Shown here one piece after another: positions 47,014-55,552 of a stretch of 64,000 nt of DNA. The notes beneath the pieces are model-generated. The model saw only the letters and a program-made list of their open reading frames with translations, ran no database searches and had not been told where the DNA came from. This stretch comes from Aeromicrobium choanae. Its GTDB lineage: Bacteria; Actinomycetota; Actinomycetes; Propionibacteriales; Nocardioidaceae. Made by a program: the position numbers and the translations under genes. Numbering within the stretch: position 1 is the stretch's first letter; each line of letters opens with the position of its first letter. Where the stretch lies: the NCBI RefSeq assembly GCF_900167475.1, contig NZ_LT796768.1:1984001-2048000 (forward strand), given 5' to 3'.

Positions 47014-47092
47014 GGTGAAATCTGTGACCGGTGGTAGCGAAGTGACGTGCAACCCCGGGTTCGTCGCGGTCTGGTGAGAGGGTTGAGGCCGA

Positions 47093-47104
47093 TAGGCTGG
47101 GCAG
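47093..47104 (+). promoter_or_regulatory. Leaderless promoter of cysS
   Basis: TAGGCT at 47093-47098, 6 nt, then GTG 47105. The ATG two codons later is less likely. Confidence 0.6.
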
Positions 47105-48511
47105 GTGACGATGCGCCTCTACGACTCCGCCAGCCGCGAACTGCGGCCGCTCGACCCCGTCGTGCCTGGCCAGGTCGGCATCTACCACTGCGGACTGACC
47201 GTGCAGGGCCCGCCGCACATCGGCCACATCCGCAAGGAGCTGGTCTTCGACGTGCTGCGCCGGTGGCTCGAGCGCTCGGACTACGAGGTCACGATCATCG
47301 CCAACGTCACCGACATCGACGACAAGATCCTCGCGAAGGGGCTCGAGCAGGGCCGTCCGTGGTTCGACGTCGCCTACGAGAACGAGCGCGCGCTGCACGC
47401 GGCCTACGAGGTCCTCGGCTGCCGCCCGCCCACGTACGAGCCCCGCGCCACCGGCCACGTGCCGGAGATGGTCGAGATGATCCAGACGCTGATCGAGCGC
47501 GGCCACGCCTACCCGGCCACCGACGGCTCCGGCGACGTCTACTTCGACGTGCGCTCGTGGCCCGACTACGGCCAGCTCTCGAACCAGCGGATCGACGACA
47601 TGCAGGAAGCCCCCGACGCGCCGCCCGAGGGCAAGCGCGACCCGCGCGACTTCGCGCTGTGGAAGGGCCGCAAGGCCGACGAGCCCGAGTCCGCCTCGTG
47701 GCCCACCCCGTGGGGCCGCGGCCGCCCGGGCTGGCACCTCGAGTGCTCGGCGATGGCCGCGAAGTACCTCGGCCACGAGTTCGACATCCACGGCGGCGGC
47801 CTCGACCTGCGCTTCCCTCACCACGAGAACGAGCTGGCCCAGTCGCGCGCGGCCGGCCAGGCGTTTGCGCGGGTGTGGATGCACAACGCGATGCTCAACC
47901 TGGGCAACTCCAAGATGAGCAAGAGCGTCGGCAACACCCTCTCGGTCAGCGAGGTCGTCAAGCGCGTCCCGGCGATCGCGCTGCGGTACTACCTCGTCGC
48001 CGCGCACTACCGCTCGATCATCGAGTTCAGCGAGCAGTCGCTCGCCGAGGCGGCCACGGCGTTCGAGCGCATCGAGGGCTTCTGCGTCCGCGCGGCCGAG
48101 CTCGTCGGAGCCGGCGAGCCCGGCTCGGTGCCGGCGGCCTTCGCCGAGGCCATGGACGACGACCTCTCCGTGCCCGCCGCCCTCGCGGTGCTGCAGGCCA
48201 CGATCGGCGAGGGCAACCGTCAGCTCGCCGACGGAGACACCGCCCGTCTCGCCGACACGCTGGCGTCCGTGCGCGCCATGCTCGACGTGCTCGGGCTCGA
48301 CCCGCTCACGTGGGGCTCCCAGCGCGAGTCGGGGGCGGCCACCGAGGCGCTCGGCCAGCTCGTCGACGCGCTCGTCGCGGCGCGTGCCGAGGCGAAGGCG
48401 ACGAAGGACTGGGCTCGCGCCGACGAGCTCCGCGACCAATTGACTGCTGCGGGGATCGAACTCGAGGACACGCCCTCGGGGACCCGCTGGAACCTGAAGG
48501 GTGGCCACTGA
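47105..48511 (+). CDS. cysS: Cysteinyl-tRNA synthetase
   Basis: 468 residues. The class I HIGH box is HIGH at 38-41 and KMSKS at 270-274. Zinc ligands include Cys29 (IYHCGLTV), the Cys in HLECSAMA and the His pair in FPHHENE. It charges tRNA-Cys; in actinobacteria the related MshC shares the fold, but the CysS-type KMSKSVGN and the full anticodon-binding C-terminus show this is CysS. The TGA stop overlaps the rlmB ATG by one base. Confidence 0.95.
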   Translation: MTMRLYDSASRELRPLDPVVPGQVGIYHCGLTVQGPPHIGHIRKELVFDVLRRWLERSDYEVTIIANVTDIDDKILAKGLEQGRPWFDVAYENERALHAAYEVLGCRPPTYEPRATGHVPEMVEMIQTLIERGHAYPATDGSGDVYFDVRSWPDYGQLSNQRIDDMQEAPDAPPEGKRDPRDFALWKGRKADEPESASWPTPWGRGRPGWHLECSAMAAKYLGHEFDIHGGGLDLRFPHHENELAQSRAAGQAFARVWMHNAMLNLGNSKMSKSVGNTLSVSEVVKRVPAIALRYYLVAAHYRSIIEFSEQSLAEAATAFERIEGFCVRAAELVGAGEPGSVPAAFAEAMDDDLSVPAALAVLQATIGEGNRQLADGDTARLADTLASVRAMLDVLGLDPLTWGSQRESGAATEALGQLVDALVAARAEAKATKDWARADELRDQLTAAGIELEDTPSGTRWNLKGGH

Positions 48512-49455
48512 TGGCCGGCAACAGCAAGCGCAAGGGCGCGATCAAGAAGACGGGCAAGGGAAATCCCACGGCCGGATCCGGCGGTCGCCGCCGGCAGGGA
48601 CTCGAGGGCAAGGGCCCCACGCCCCGCGCCGAGGACCGTCCGAACCACAAGAAGTACAAGATGGCCAAGGCGGCCGACAAGCGTCAGTCCGGCCGGCCGA
48701 AGCGCCGCAACGACGACGGCCCCGAGCTCGTCGTCGGTCGCAACTCGGTCGTCGAGCTGCTGCGCGCGAACGTGCCCGTGCTGTCGCTGCAGGTCGCCGA
48801 GGGCATCGACCGCGACGATCGCGTGCGCGAGATCTTCCAGCTCGCCGCCGACCACCACGTGCCGCTGCTGGAGGTGGCGCGCGTCGAGCTCGACCGCATC
48901 ACGTCCGGTGCGGTCCACCAGGGCATCGCGGCCAAGCTCGAGGCCTACGAGTACGCCGACCCCGACGAGCTGCTCGAGCTGGCGGCCGAGCGCGGTGAGA
49001 AGCCGCTGATCGTCATGCTCGACAGCATCACCGACCCGCGCAACCTCGGCGCGATCGTGCGCTCGGCGGCCGGGTTCGGCGTGCACGGCGTCGTGATCCC
49101 CGAGCGTCGTGCGGCGCAGATGACCGCGGCGGCGTGGAAGACCTCGGCCGGTGCGGCCGCGCGGGTGCCGGTCGCCCGGGCCACCAACCTCACCCGCCAG
49201 ATCAAGGCGTACCAGGAGGCCGGCCTCATGGTCATCGGCCTGGCCGCCGACGGCGACGTGTCGCTGCCCGACATGGACCTCGGCGGCGACCCGCTCGTGA
49301 TCGTCATCGGCAGCGAGGGCAAGGGCCTGTCCCGGCTCGTCGGCGAGACCTGCGACCAGCTGGTGTCGATCCCGATGTCGTCGGCGCTCGAGTCGCTCAA
49401 CGCGGGCGTCGCCGCCGGCATCACGCTCTACGCGGTCAGCCAGACCCGCGCCTGA
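48511..49455 (+). CDS. rlmB: 23S rRNA (guanosine-2'-O-)-methyltransferase RlmB/TrmH family
   Basis: 314 residues. A very basic N-terminal extension of about 75 residues is followed by a SpoU substrate-binding domain (ELVVGRNSVVELLRA) and a knotted methyltransferase domain with LDSITDPRNLGAIVRSA, VIGSEGKGLSRL and IPMSSALESLNAGVA. It methylates 2'-O of a G in rRNA (or tRNA) using SAM. ATG 48511 overlaps cysS as TGATG, the order also seen in Mycobacterium. A palindromic repeat follows. Confidence 0.93.
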   Translation: MAGNSKRKGAIKKTGKGNPTAGSGGRRRQGLEGKGPTPRAEDRPNHKKYKMAKAADKRQSGRPKRRNDDGPELVVGRNSVVELLRANVPVLSLQVAEGIDRDDRVREIFQLAADHHVPLLEVARVELDRITSGAVHQGIAAKLEAYEYADPDELLELAAERGEKPLIVMLDSITDPRNLGAIVRSAAGFGVHGVVIPERRAAQMTAAAWKTSAGAAARVPVARATNLTRQIKAYQEAGLMVIGLAADGDVSLPDMDLGGDPLVIVIGSEGKGLSRLVGETCDQLVSIPMSSALESLNAGVAAGITLYAVSQTRA

Positions 49456-49465
49456 GGACGCCTGA

Positions 49466-49533
49466 AGCGCTGGCAGTGACGTTTGCGGGGTGCCTCACGG
49501 CGTGTCGCCCCCGCGAACGTCACTGCCAGCGCT
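49466..49533. repeat. Long palindromic repeat, copy 2 of a dispersed family
   Basis: Arms 49466-49490 and 49509-49533 match at 24 of 25 positions, the last being a G-T pair. They contain GTGACGTTTGCGGGG and TGCCAGCGCT, nearly identical to the arms at 39495-39558, and the loop again holds CAC-n-GTG. It lies between convergent rlmB and the FAD oxidase gene. Confidence 0.85.
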
Positions 49534-49536
49534 GCC

Positions 49537-50817
49537 TCAGCCCAGCACCTGCCGCAGGTAGGCGTTGGTGAACTTCCGCTCGGGATCGAGGCGGTCGCGG
49601 ACGGCCACGAAGTCGTCGAACCGCGGGTAGACCTTGCGGAAGTGCTCGGCGCCGAGGGTGTGCATCTTGCCCCAGTGGGGCCGGCCCTCGTGGGCGACGA
49701 AGATGTCCTGCATCGCGGCGAAGTACGCCGTGGGGTCGGTGCGGTGGTACTGGTGCACCGCGATGTAGACGTTGTCGCGGTCGTGGCCCGTCGACATCCA
49801 GATGTCGTCGGCGGCCGTGAAGCGGACCTCCACGGGGAACGACACGTACTGGTCGGTGCGGGCGTACCAGCGCTGCATCTCGGCGATCGCCTCGGCCGCG
49901 GCGGCGCGGGGCAGGGCGAACTCGGACTCGCGGAAGCGCACGCGGCGGGGCGAGATGAAGACCTCGTGCGAGGCGTCGGTGTACTCGCGCGCACCGAGCA
50001 GCGATCCCGAGAGCGTGTTGATCCTGGGGATCAACGCCGGTCGGCGCGTGGAGAGGCGCTGCACCCGCTCGTAGACCGTGTTCGAGAGGAACTCGTCGTC
50101 GAGCGCGTGCCGCCAGCGCGGCAGCGGGCGTGCCTCGGTGCCCTCGGCGACCCGGTTGTTTCGCTTCGTCAGCGCCTTGTCGGTGTGGGGGAAGAAGTAG
50201 AACTCGAAGTGGTCGTTGCCGTCGACGAGCGCGTCGAGGTCGGCGACCACGGCCGACAGCGGCATCGGCTCCTCGCGGGCGTGCAGCAGGAACGCCGGGA
50301 CGCACTGCAACGTCACCTCGGTGACGATCCCGAGGGCGCCCAGGCCCACGCGGGCGGCGTCGAACAGGTCGTGGCCGGCATCGATCTCGAGCACCTGCCC
50401 TTCGGCGGTGACCAGCTGCAGGGCGGCCACCGCGCGGGCGATGCCGAAGAGCCGCGCGCCGGTGCCGTGGGTGCCCGTCGAGGTGGCGCCGGCGACCGAC
50501 TGCGGGTCGACGTCGCCGAGGTTCGGCAGCGCGAGGCCCAACGCGTCGAGGCGGCGGTTCAGGTCGTGCAGCGAGATGCCCGCCTGCACGCGCACGAGGC
50601 CGCTCACGGTGTCGGCGTGCAGGACGCGGTTCATCCGGTCGAGCCGCAGCTGCACGCCTTCGGGGGCCGCGATGGGGGTGAACGAGTGCCCGGCCCCGAC
50701 CGCCTTGACCCGCGGGTGGGCGAGGACGAGCGCGACCACCTCGTCGGTGGAGGAGGGGTGCTCGATCGCCTCGGGGCTGGCCGTCACGTTCCCGGCCCAG
50801 TTGCTCCACGTGGTCAT
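49537..50817 (-). CDS. FAD-linked oxidase, D-arabinono-1,4-lactone/alditol oxidase type
   Basis: 426 residues. The VAO/PCMH FAD domain has GAGHSF with His44 as the probable covalent flavin site, and GTHGTGARLFG. The C-terminal ALO domain has VEVRFTAADDIWMST, HQYHRTDP, HWGKMH and the ending FTNAYLRQVLG. Such enzymes oxidise lactones or sugar alcohols using O2 and FAD. ATG 50817 is internal to a 4-bp overlap with the preceding racemase-fold gene, so the two are translated together. The actual substrate is unknown. Confidence 0.87.
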   Translation of the reverse strand: MTTWSNWAGNVTASPEAIEHPSSTDEVVALVLAHPRVKAVGAGHSFTPIAAPEGVQLRLDRMNRVLHADTVSGLVRVQAGISLHDLNRRLDALGLALPNLGDVDPQSVAGATSTGTHGTGARLFGIARAVAALQLVTAEGQVLEIDAGHDLFDAARVGLGALGIVTEVTLQCVPAFLLHAREEPMPLSAVVADLDALVDGNDHFEFYFFPHTDKALTKRNNRVAEGTEARPLPRWRHALDDEFLSNTVYERVQRLSTRRPALIPRINTLSGSLLGAREYTDASHEVFISPRRVRFRESEFALPRAAAAEAIAEMQRWYARTDQYVSFPVEVRFTAADDIWMSTGHDRDNVYIAVHQYHRTDPTAYFAAMQDIFVAHEGRPHWGKMHTLGAEHFRKVYPRFDDFVAVRDRLDPERKFTNAYLRQVLG

Positions 50818-51992
50818 CCGAAGTTCTTCCCTTCGCCCCGGTAGGTGGGGGTGAGCGAGGCGTGACCCGCGGCGTCGACGAGGGCCACCCGGTCGAACCG
50901 CTCGCACATCTCACCGGCCTTGGCGTGCCGGAAGAGCACGCGGTCGCCGATCGACAGCGTGCGCGCCACCTTCCCGCGCAGGGGCGACTGGACCTCGCCG
51001 GCACCCTCGGCCGGGTAGTGCTCGAGACCTTCGGGCCACACGGGCGTGGGCACGCGCGACTTCCCGGCCGGACCCGACGCGATGTACCCGCCGCCGAAGC
51101 ACGTGGCGGCGTCGCGGGAGGGCTTGCGCACCACCGAGAGCGCGAAGAACGCCGCGGGCCGGGGCGTGAACGCGCGGTAGTCGTCGAAGAGCGTGGGGAC
51201 GAAGAGTCCCGAGCCGGCGGCCATCTCGGTCACCGAGGGGTCGTCGCGCCAGAGGTCGAGGCTGCCGGTGCCGCCGGCGTTCACGATCTGCAGGTCGGTC
51301 ATGCTGCGGACGGCCTTGACGATCTTGCGCCGCCGCCGGCGCAGCTCGGCGGCGGAGCGCCGCTTGACCAGCGCGATGGCCGGGCCGCCGTCGGGCAGTC
51401 CGGCGATCTGCGCGTCGTAGAACATCAGCCCGACGAGGTCGAAGCCCGGGCGGGCGGTAATCGCGGCCGCGACCCGCTTGGCCTCGCGTCCGGTGTGGAC
51501 GGGGGAGCGGTGGGCGCCCAGGTGGGCACCGAGCACCCGCAGGGACGAGTCGACGTCGAGGCACACCCGGATCGGCGGATGGTCCTTTCCGACGACGGAT
51601 TCGATGAAGTCGAGGGCCTCCAGCGAGTCGACCATCACGGTGATCGACGCGAGCCGGCGCTCGTCGGCGACGAGCTCGGCGTAGGCCTCGCGCTCGACGC
51701 TGGGGTACGCCAGGAGGATGTCGTCGACGCCCTGGTCGGCGAGCCAGACCGACTCGGACAGCGAGTAGGTCATGACGCCGCGGAAGCCGTCGAGGGTGAG
51801 CGCGTTCTTGATGATCGACCGCACCCGGATCGACTTGGTGGCCAGGCGGATCGGCACCCCGCCGGCTCGCCGGACGAGGTCGCCGGCATTGGCCCACAGC
51901 GCCTCCTCGTCGATCAGTGCGAAGGGCGTGTCGAGCAGGCTCGTGGCACGCAGCAGGCGGGGGTACGGGGGCGTCGGGTTGGGAGGGGCCAC
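50814..51992 (-). CDS. Alanine racemase-fold PLP enzyme (D-threonine aldolase/amino-acid deaminase type)
   Basis: 392 residues. The PLP lysine is Lys53 in RLATKSIR, with HAR-like FYDAQIAG, a GGTGS phosphate-binding loop and the late RPAAFFALSVVRKPS domain typical of fold-type III amino-acid deaminases and D-threonine aldolases. GTG 51992 lies 6 nt after CATACT; ATG 52007, inside the palindrome, is a weaker alternative. It is coupled to the FAD oxidase (overlap 50814-50817). The substrate cannot be named from sequence. Confidence 0.84.
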   Translation of the reverse strand: MAPPNPTPPYPRLLRATSLLDTPFALIDEEALWANAGDLVRRAGGVPIRLATKSIRVRSIIKNALTLDGFRGVMTYSLSESVWLADQGVDDILLAYPSVEREAYAELVADERRLASITVMVDSLEALDFIESVVGKDHPPIRVCLDVDSSLRVLGAHLGAHRSPVHTGREAKRVAAAITARPGFDLVGLMFYDAQIAGLPDGGPAIALVKRRSAAELRRRRRKIVKAVRSMTDLQIVNAGGTGSLDLWRDDPSVTEMAAGSGLFVPTLFDDYRAFTPRPAAFFALSVVRKPSRDAATCFGGGYIASGPAGKSRVPTPVWPEGLEHYPAEGAGEVQSPLRGKVARTLSIGDRVLFRHAKAGEMCERFDRVALVDAAGHASLTPTYRGEGKNFG

Positions 51993-52016
51993 GGGGCCAG
52001 TATGCATACTGGACGG
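51993..52016. promoter_or_regulatory. Symmetric divergent promoter
   Basis: CCAGTATGCATACTGG (51997-52012) is a perfect palindrome. Each half is a -10 box CATACT, one per strand (52005-52010 plus; 51999-52004 minus), 6 nt before ATG 52017 and GTG 51992. The two starts are 25 bp apart, so polymerases must exclude each other. Confidence 0.65.
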
Positions 52017-52793
52017 ATGCGTCGTCCGGTCCTGCTGCTCGTGTTGATGACGTTCCTGCTGAGCGGCTGCACCGGCGGGTCCGAGGATCCCGAGCCGTCG
52101 CCCACCCCCGACCCCCAGCCGGCGCCCACGCAGCAGATCTCCCTCGATGACCTCGGCATCGCCGGCTGGCCCACGCCGGCCGGAGCCGTGCCCGAGCCGC
52201 CCCCGCGCCCCGACGGCGTCCCGGCGCGGGAGTACGACGAGATGGTGGCCGCGGTGCGCACGTGGGCCCTGCAGGCCGCCACCGATCCCGGGGCCGTCGG
52301 GAACGACCTGCCGAAGTCCTTGGCGTCCGCGATCGAGGACGCCGCCGAGGCCCAGACCGAGCCGGGCCTGGCCCGGGCGACGGTGCTGGACCCGGCGCTC
52401 GCCCCGCGCGACACCCGGATGACGGCGGTCTGGCAGGTGTCGGATGCCGACGGGGCGGTCAACCTGTCGCTGCAGACCCGGACCGCCCACGAGGTCACCA
52501 CCGAGGACGGTCTGGTGCGGGTCATCGGCGTGCTGCGCACCCAGGGCGTGGTCGCCGGCCAGGGGACCGACGAGTGGGGCACGGTCACGGGCTGGCAGGA
52601 GTTCGGCGCCGCCGACTGCGCCATCGTGCTCGACGGGTTCCTCACGCCGGGCGGCGACGCCGACGACCAGGTCACGGACCTGACCCGGTTCGCCGAGATC
52701 GGCAACGGGGACGAGGCGATCACGCCGGCCCTGCCCGAGGACGAGCAGGTCGACGAGGACTTCGCGCAAGCGTGCGAGGCCGGGCGGGTCTGA
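52017..52793 (+). CDS. Hypothetical lipoprotein
   Basis: 258 residues. The signal peptide ends in LLSGC with lipid Cys18, followed by a Pro/Thr/Asp-rich linker (PSPTPDPQPAPTQQ) and a domain of helices then strands. I do not recognise a family. ATG 52017 is set by the -10 box in the shared palindrome. It is probably surface-anchored, of unknown role, and divergent from the PLP-enzyme/FAD-oxidase pair. Confidence 0.75.
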   Translation: MRRPVLLLVLMTFLLSGCTGGSEDPEPSPTPDPQPAPTQQISLDDLGIAGWPTPAGAVPEPPPRPDGVPAREYDEMVAAVRTWALQAATDPGAVGNDLPKSLASAIEDAAEAQTEPGLARATVLDPALAPRDTRMTAVWQVSDADGAVNLSLQTRTAHEVTTEDGLVRVIGVLRTQGVVAGQGTDEWGTVTGWQEFGAADCAIVLDGFLTPGGDADDQVTDLTRFAEIGNGDEAITPALPEDEQVDEDFAQACEAGRV

Positions 52794-52829
52794 CCGTCGT
52801 TAGGATGGGGCGGGCGGCCACACCGCCGC

Positions 52830-52905
52830 GCCCCTGTAGCTCAGTCGGTAGAGCGCTTCTCTTGTAAAGAAGATGTCGCGGGTTCGAATCCTGTCGGGGG
52901 CTCCA
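52830..52905 (+). tRNA. tRNA-Thr (anticodon TGT)
   Basis: The 76-nt cloverleaf has a 7-bp acceptor stem (GCCCCTG with CGGGGGC, one G-T pair), the D-arm AGCTCAGTCGGTAGAGC, anticodon stem CTTCT/AGAAG around CTTGTAA (anticodon TGT), a T-arm with GGTTCGAATCC and an encoded CCA. It reads ACA threonine codons. A TAGGAT box lies about 25 bp upstream. Confidence 0.97.
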
Positions 52906-52912
52906 CGAGGCG

Positions 52913-53845
52913 TCAGTCAGTCCACGGGTCCTCACGCCGCCACAGGGTGGGCAGGTGCAGCGACACACCGTCCCGGCCCGCCAGGTAGCGCAGCTCGCGC
53001 ATCGTCACGTCGAGGTCGTCGCCGGCGTACGGCAGGGCGCGCAGCGGACGGGTGAGCGGCCGGAAGAAGTCGTCCCAGTGCGTCAGCACCACCGTCCGCG
53101 CACCGACGGCCGTGACGGTGTGGGTCCAGTACTGCTCGATGTACTCCGCACCGAGGAGCCCGAGCTGCCCGATGCCGAGGTACACCGCATCGGCCCGCAG
53201 GCTCGCCAGGGCCTCCGGCCGGAATCCGGCGCTGCCCTGGACGAGCGTGGCCCCGGTGGCCGGGTGCTCGACCAGCAGCGACCAGGCCTCGCCACAGCGG
53301 TAGGCGCTCGCTCGCGCCGGCGTCCGCAGCGGCTCGTCGATCGTCCCCGGATACCGGTCGGGGGGACAGTGCTCGGACGGCACCGCGGTGACGGTCCAGG
53401 GGCCGAACGCGGTCGGGACGCCCGGCTCCAGGGGGCGGCAGCGGTCGTCGGGGAGCCCGGCACCGCGGCCGATGTTGAGCGTGGACGTCCCGCCGGCCAG
53501 CAGCGCTCCGGTCCGCCGCGCGACCTCGGCCGAGTCCATCGCGTGGTCGAAGTGGCTGTGCACGGGCAGCACGACCTCGAGGCGCGATGCCCCGACGCCG
53601 AGGAGGCCCAGCCGCCGGAGGCCGTCGCCGATCCGCTCCGGAGCCGGCGAGATCCGGCCGAGACCGACCCGGGCGAGCGACGGGCGGGAGAAGAAGCCGT
53701 CGATGAGCAGGGCTGATCCCCCGTCCTCGAACGACAGCGTCGACACGCCGGCGAAGGTGACCGACGGGGCGTCCGGGGCGGCGGCGGGAAGGTCGAAGAG
53801 GGCGTCGTGGACCGACAGGTCCGGGCGGCCGAGCTTCATGCGCAT
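52913..53845 (-). CDS. MBL-fold metallo-hydrolase
   Basis: 310 residues. The metallo-beta-lactamase metal motif is HSHFDHAMD (HxHxDH), and SEHCPPD, EYIEQYWTHTV and LTHWDDFF supply further His/Asp positions. The start follows the conserved AGVSTLSFEDGGSALLIDGFF strand pair. It is likely a hydrolase acting on a phosphoester or lactone; the class cannot be named. ATG 53845 is followed by a second in-frame ATG at 53839. Confidence 0.82.
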   Translation of the reverse strand: MRMKLGRPDLSVHDALFDLPAAAPDAPSVTFAGVSTLSFEDGGSALLIDGFFSRPSLARVGLGRISPAPERIGDGLRRLGLLGVGASRLEVVLPVHSHFDHAMDSAEVARRTGALLAGGTSTLNIGRGAGLPDDRCRPLEPGVPTAFGPWTVTAVPSEHCPPDRYPGTIDEPLRTPARASAYRCGEAWSLLVEHPATGATLVQGSAGFRPEALASLRADAVYLGIGQLGLLGAEYIEQYWTHTVTAVGARTVVLTHWDDFFRPLTRPLRALPYAGDDLDVTMRELRYLAGRDGVSLHLPTLWRREDPWTD

Positions 53846-53893
53846 GGACCGAGACTCTCCCACGCGTGCCGCCGTCGCGCACCCGGTTCGGGC

Positions 53894-53905
53894 TACGGTC
53901 GGGGC
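53894..53905 (+). promoter_or_regulatory. Leaderless promoter of the cupin gene
   Basis: TACGGT at 53894-53899, 6 nt, then ATG 53906. Confidence 0.55.
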
Positions 53906-54244
53906 ATGGAATCCACCGACCTGGCGACCCTCGCGCACGACCACATCGAGACGGCGAGGTCGGCGCCGAGCGGGCGCAGCGCGGTGGCCCTGCATCCCGG
54001 GCGCCACCACCGGCTGCGGCAGACGCTCATCGCCCTGGCGGCAGACCACCGCCTCGACGAGCACGACGCGCCCTCGGAGGCGACGCTGTTCGTGCTCTCC
54101 GGGCGCGTGCGCCTCACGGCCGGGGACGACGCGTGGGAGGGCGGGCCCGGCGAGCTGCTGGTCATCCCGGACCACCGCCACGACCTCCTCGCGATCGACG
54201 ACGCCGCGGTCATGCTGACGACCGTCGTCGAAGGGAGCCGATGA
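53906..54244 (+). CDS. Small cupin-domain protein
   Basis: 112 residues. A single cupin beta-barrel has the pattern ATLFVLSGRVRLTAGDD and GELLVIPDHRHDLLAIDD. Metal His/Glu residues are only partly preserved. It is probably a small metal- or sugar-binding protein. ATG 53906 has a -10 box 6 nt upstream. It overlaps the DUF488 gene by 4 bp. Confidence 0.8.
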   Translation: MESTDLATLAHDHIETARSAPSGRSAVALHPGRHHRLRQTLIALAADHRLDEHDAPSEATLFVLSGRVRLTAGDDAWEGGPGELLVIPDHRHDLLAIDDAAVMLTTVVEGSR

Positions 54245-54597
54245 TCCGGGTCCGCCGGGTCCACGACGACCCGTCGCCCGACGACGGCCTGCGGGTGCTG
54301 GTGGACCGGCTCTGGCCGCGGGGCATGACGAAGGAGCGTGCCGCGGTCGACGTGTGGCTCAAGGAGGTCGCTCCCAGCACCGAGCTGCGCCGCGCCTTCC
54401 ACGGCGGGGACCTCGACTTCGCGACCTTCGGTGACCGGTACGCCACGGAGCTGGACGCGAACCCGGCGCTCGAGCGGCTGCACGACCTCGTGGAGGAGCA
54501 CGAGGTCGTCACCCTGCTGTTCGCCGCCAAGGACGAGGAGCACAACCACGCCCTCCTGCTGCGCGACCGGCTCGGGCAGTCCGCGAGCGGGCGGTAG
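54241..54597 (+). CDS. DUF488 family protein
   Basis: 118 residues. RVHDDPSPDDGLRVLVDRLW followed by PRGMTKERA is the family hallmark, with conserved Arg and Trp residues and a helical second half. Function is unknown; the family is often linked to redox or stress genes. ATG 54241 overlaps the cupin stop as ATGA, so it is translated with it. The antiporter gene follows 7 bp later. Confidence 0.87.
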   Translation: MIRVRRVHDDPSPDDGLRVLVDRLWPRGMTKERAAVDVWLKEVAPSTELRRAFHGGDLDFATFGDRYATELDANPALERLHDLVEEHEVVTLLFAAKDEEHNHALLLRDRLGQSASGR

Positions 54598-54604
54598 GGG
54601 CGGC

Positions 54605-55540
54605 GTGGCCGTCCTGCTCGTCGTGGCGGGCCTGGCGACGCTCATCGTCGGTGCCGAGCTGCTGGTCCGCGGAGGCTCCGGCGTCGCCACGCGGCTCGGC
54701 ATCCCGCCGATGGTGATCGGCCTGACCGTCGTCTCGATCGGCACGAGCCTGCCCGAGCTGGCGATCGGCATCGACGCCGCGCTGCGCGGGGCGGGTCCTC
54801 TGGCGGTGGGCAACATCGCCGGCACGAACATCGTGAACCTGCTGCTGATCCTCGGCCTCAGCGCGGCGATCGCGCCCCTGGCCATCCAGTCGCGGACGAT
54901 CGCCTTCGAGCTCCCGGTCGTGGCCGCGGTGTCGATCCTGGTGGTGCTCCTCGCCCTCGACGGGAGCATCTCGCGCGTGGACGGCACGGTGCTCGTGACG
55001 ATCGCCGTGCTCTACACCGTGGCGGTCGTCGCGCTGGCGGTGCGCGACCCGTCGCGCGTCCCGGCGGCCTCGGACGGGAGCGGAGGCGGCCTCGTCCGGC
55101 ACCTGGTCATGCTCGCGGCGGGACTCGGGATCGTCGTCCTGGGTGCCGACTGGCTCGTGCGGGGAGCGGTCGATCTCGCCGCCGCGATGGGCGTGAGCGA
55201 GGTCGTGATCGGCCTGACGGTCGTCGCGATCGGATCGTCGGCGCCCGAGCTGGTCACGACGGTCGTCTCCACCCTGCGCGGCGATCGCGACATCGCGGTG
55301 GGAAACCTCATCGGCTCGAGCGTGTACAACCTCGCGCTGATCCTCGGCGTCACGTCGCTCGTCGCCCCGCTGGAGGTGACGAGCGACCTCATCCGCGTCG
55401 ACCTGCCGCTGATGGCGCTCGTCGCCGTGCTGCTGCTGCCGGTGATGGCGACCGGCCGGCGGGTGTCGCGGGCGGAGGGCGTGGCCGCGGTGGCGGCCTA
55501 CGTCCTCTACCTGGGCGTCATCCTCACGACGCGCACCTGA
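54605..55540 (+). CDS. Calcium/sodium antiporter (CaCA family, YrbG-like)
   Basis: 311 residues. Two homologous halves of about five membrane helices carry the alpha-repeat motifs GTSLPELAIGI and GSSAPELVTTV, the cation-binding sites of the Na/Ca exchanger family. It probably extrudes Ca2+ or exchanges it for Na+ or H+. GTG 54605 follows the DUF488 stop by 7 bp and has AGGGG upstream; the three genes form one operon. Confidence 0.9.
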   Translation: MAVLLVVAGLATLIVGAELLVRGGSGVATRLGIPPMVIGLTVVSIGTSLPELAIGIDAALRGAGPLAVGNIAGTNIVNLLLILGLSAAIAPLAIQSRTIAFELPVVAAVSILVVLLALDGSISRVDGTVLVTIAVLYTVAVVALAVRDPSRVPAASDGSGGGLVRHLVMLAAGLGIVVLGADWLVRGAVDLAAAMGVSEVVIGLTVVAIGSSAPELVTTVVSTLRGDRDIAVGNLIGSSVYNLALILGVTSLVAPLEVTSDLIRVDLPLMALVAVLLLPVMATGRRVSRAEGVAAVAAYVLYLGVILTTRT

Positions 55541-55552
55541 GACGATGCGTCC

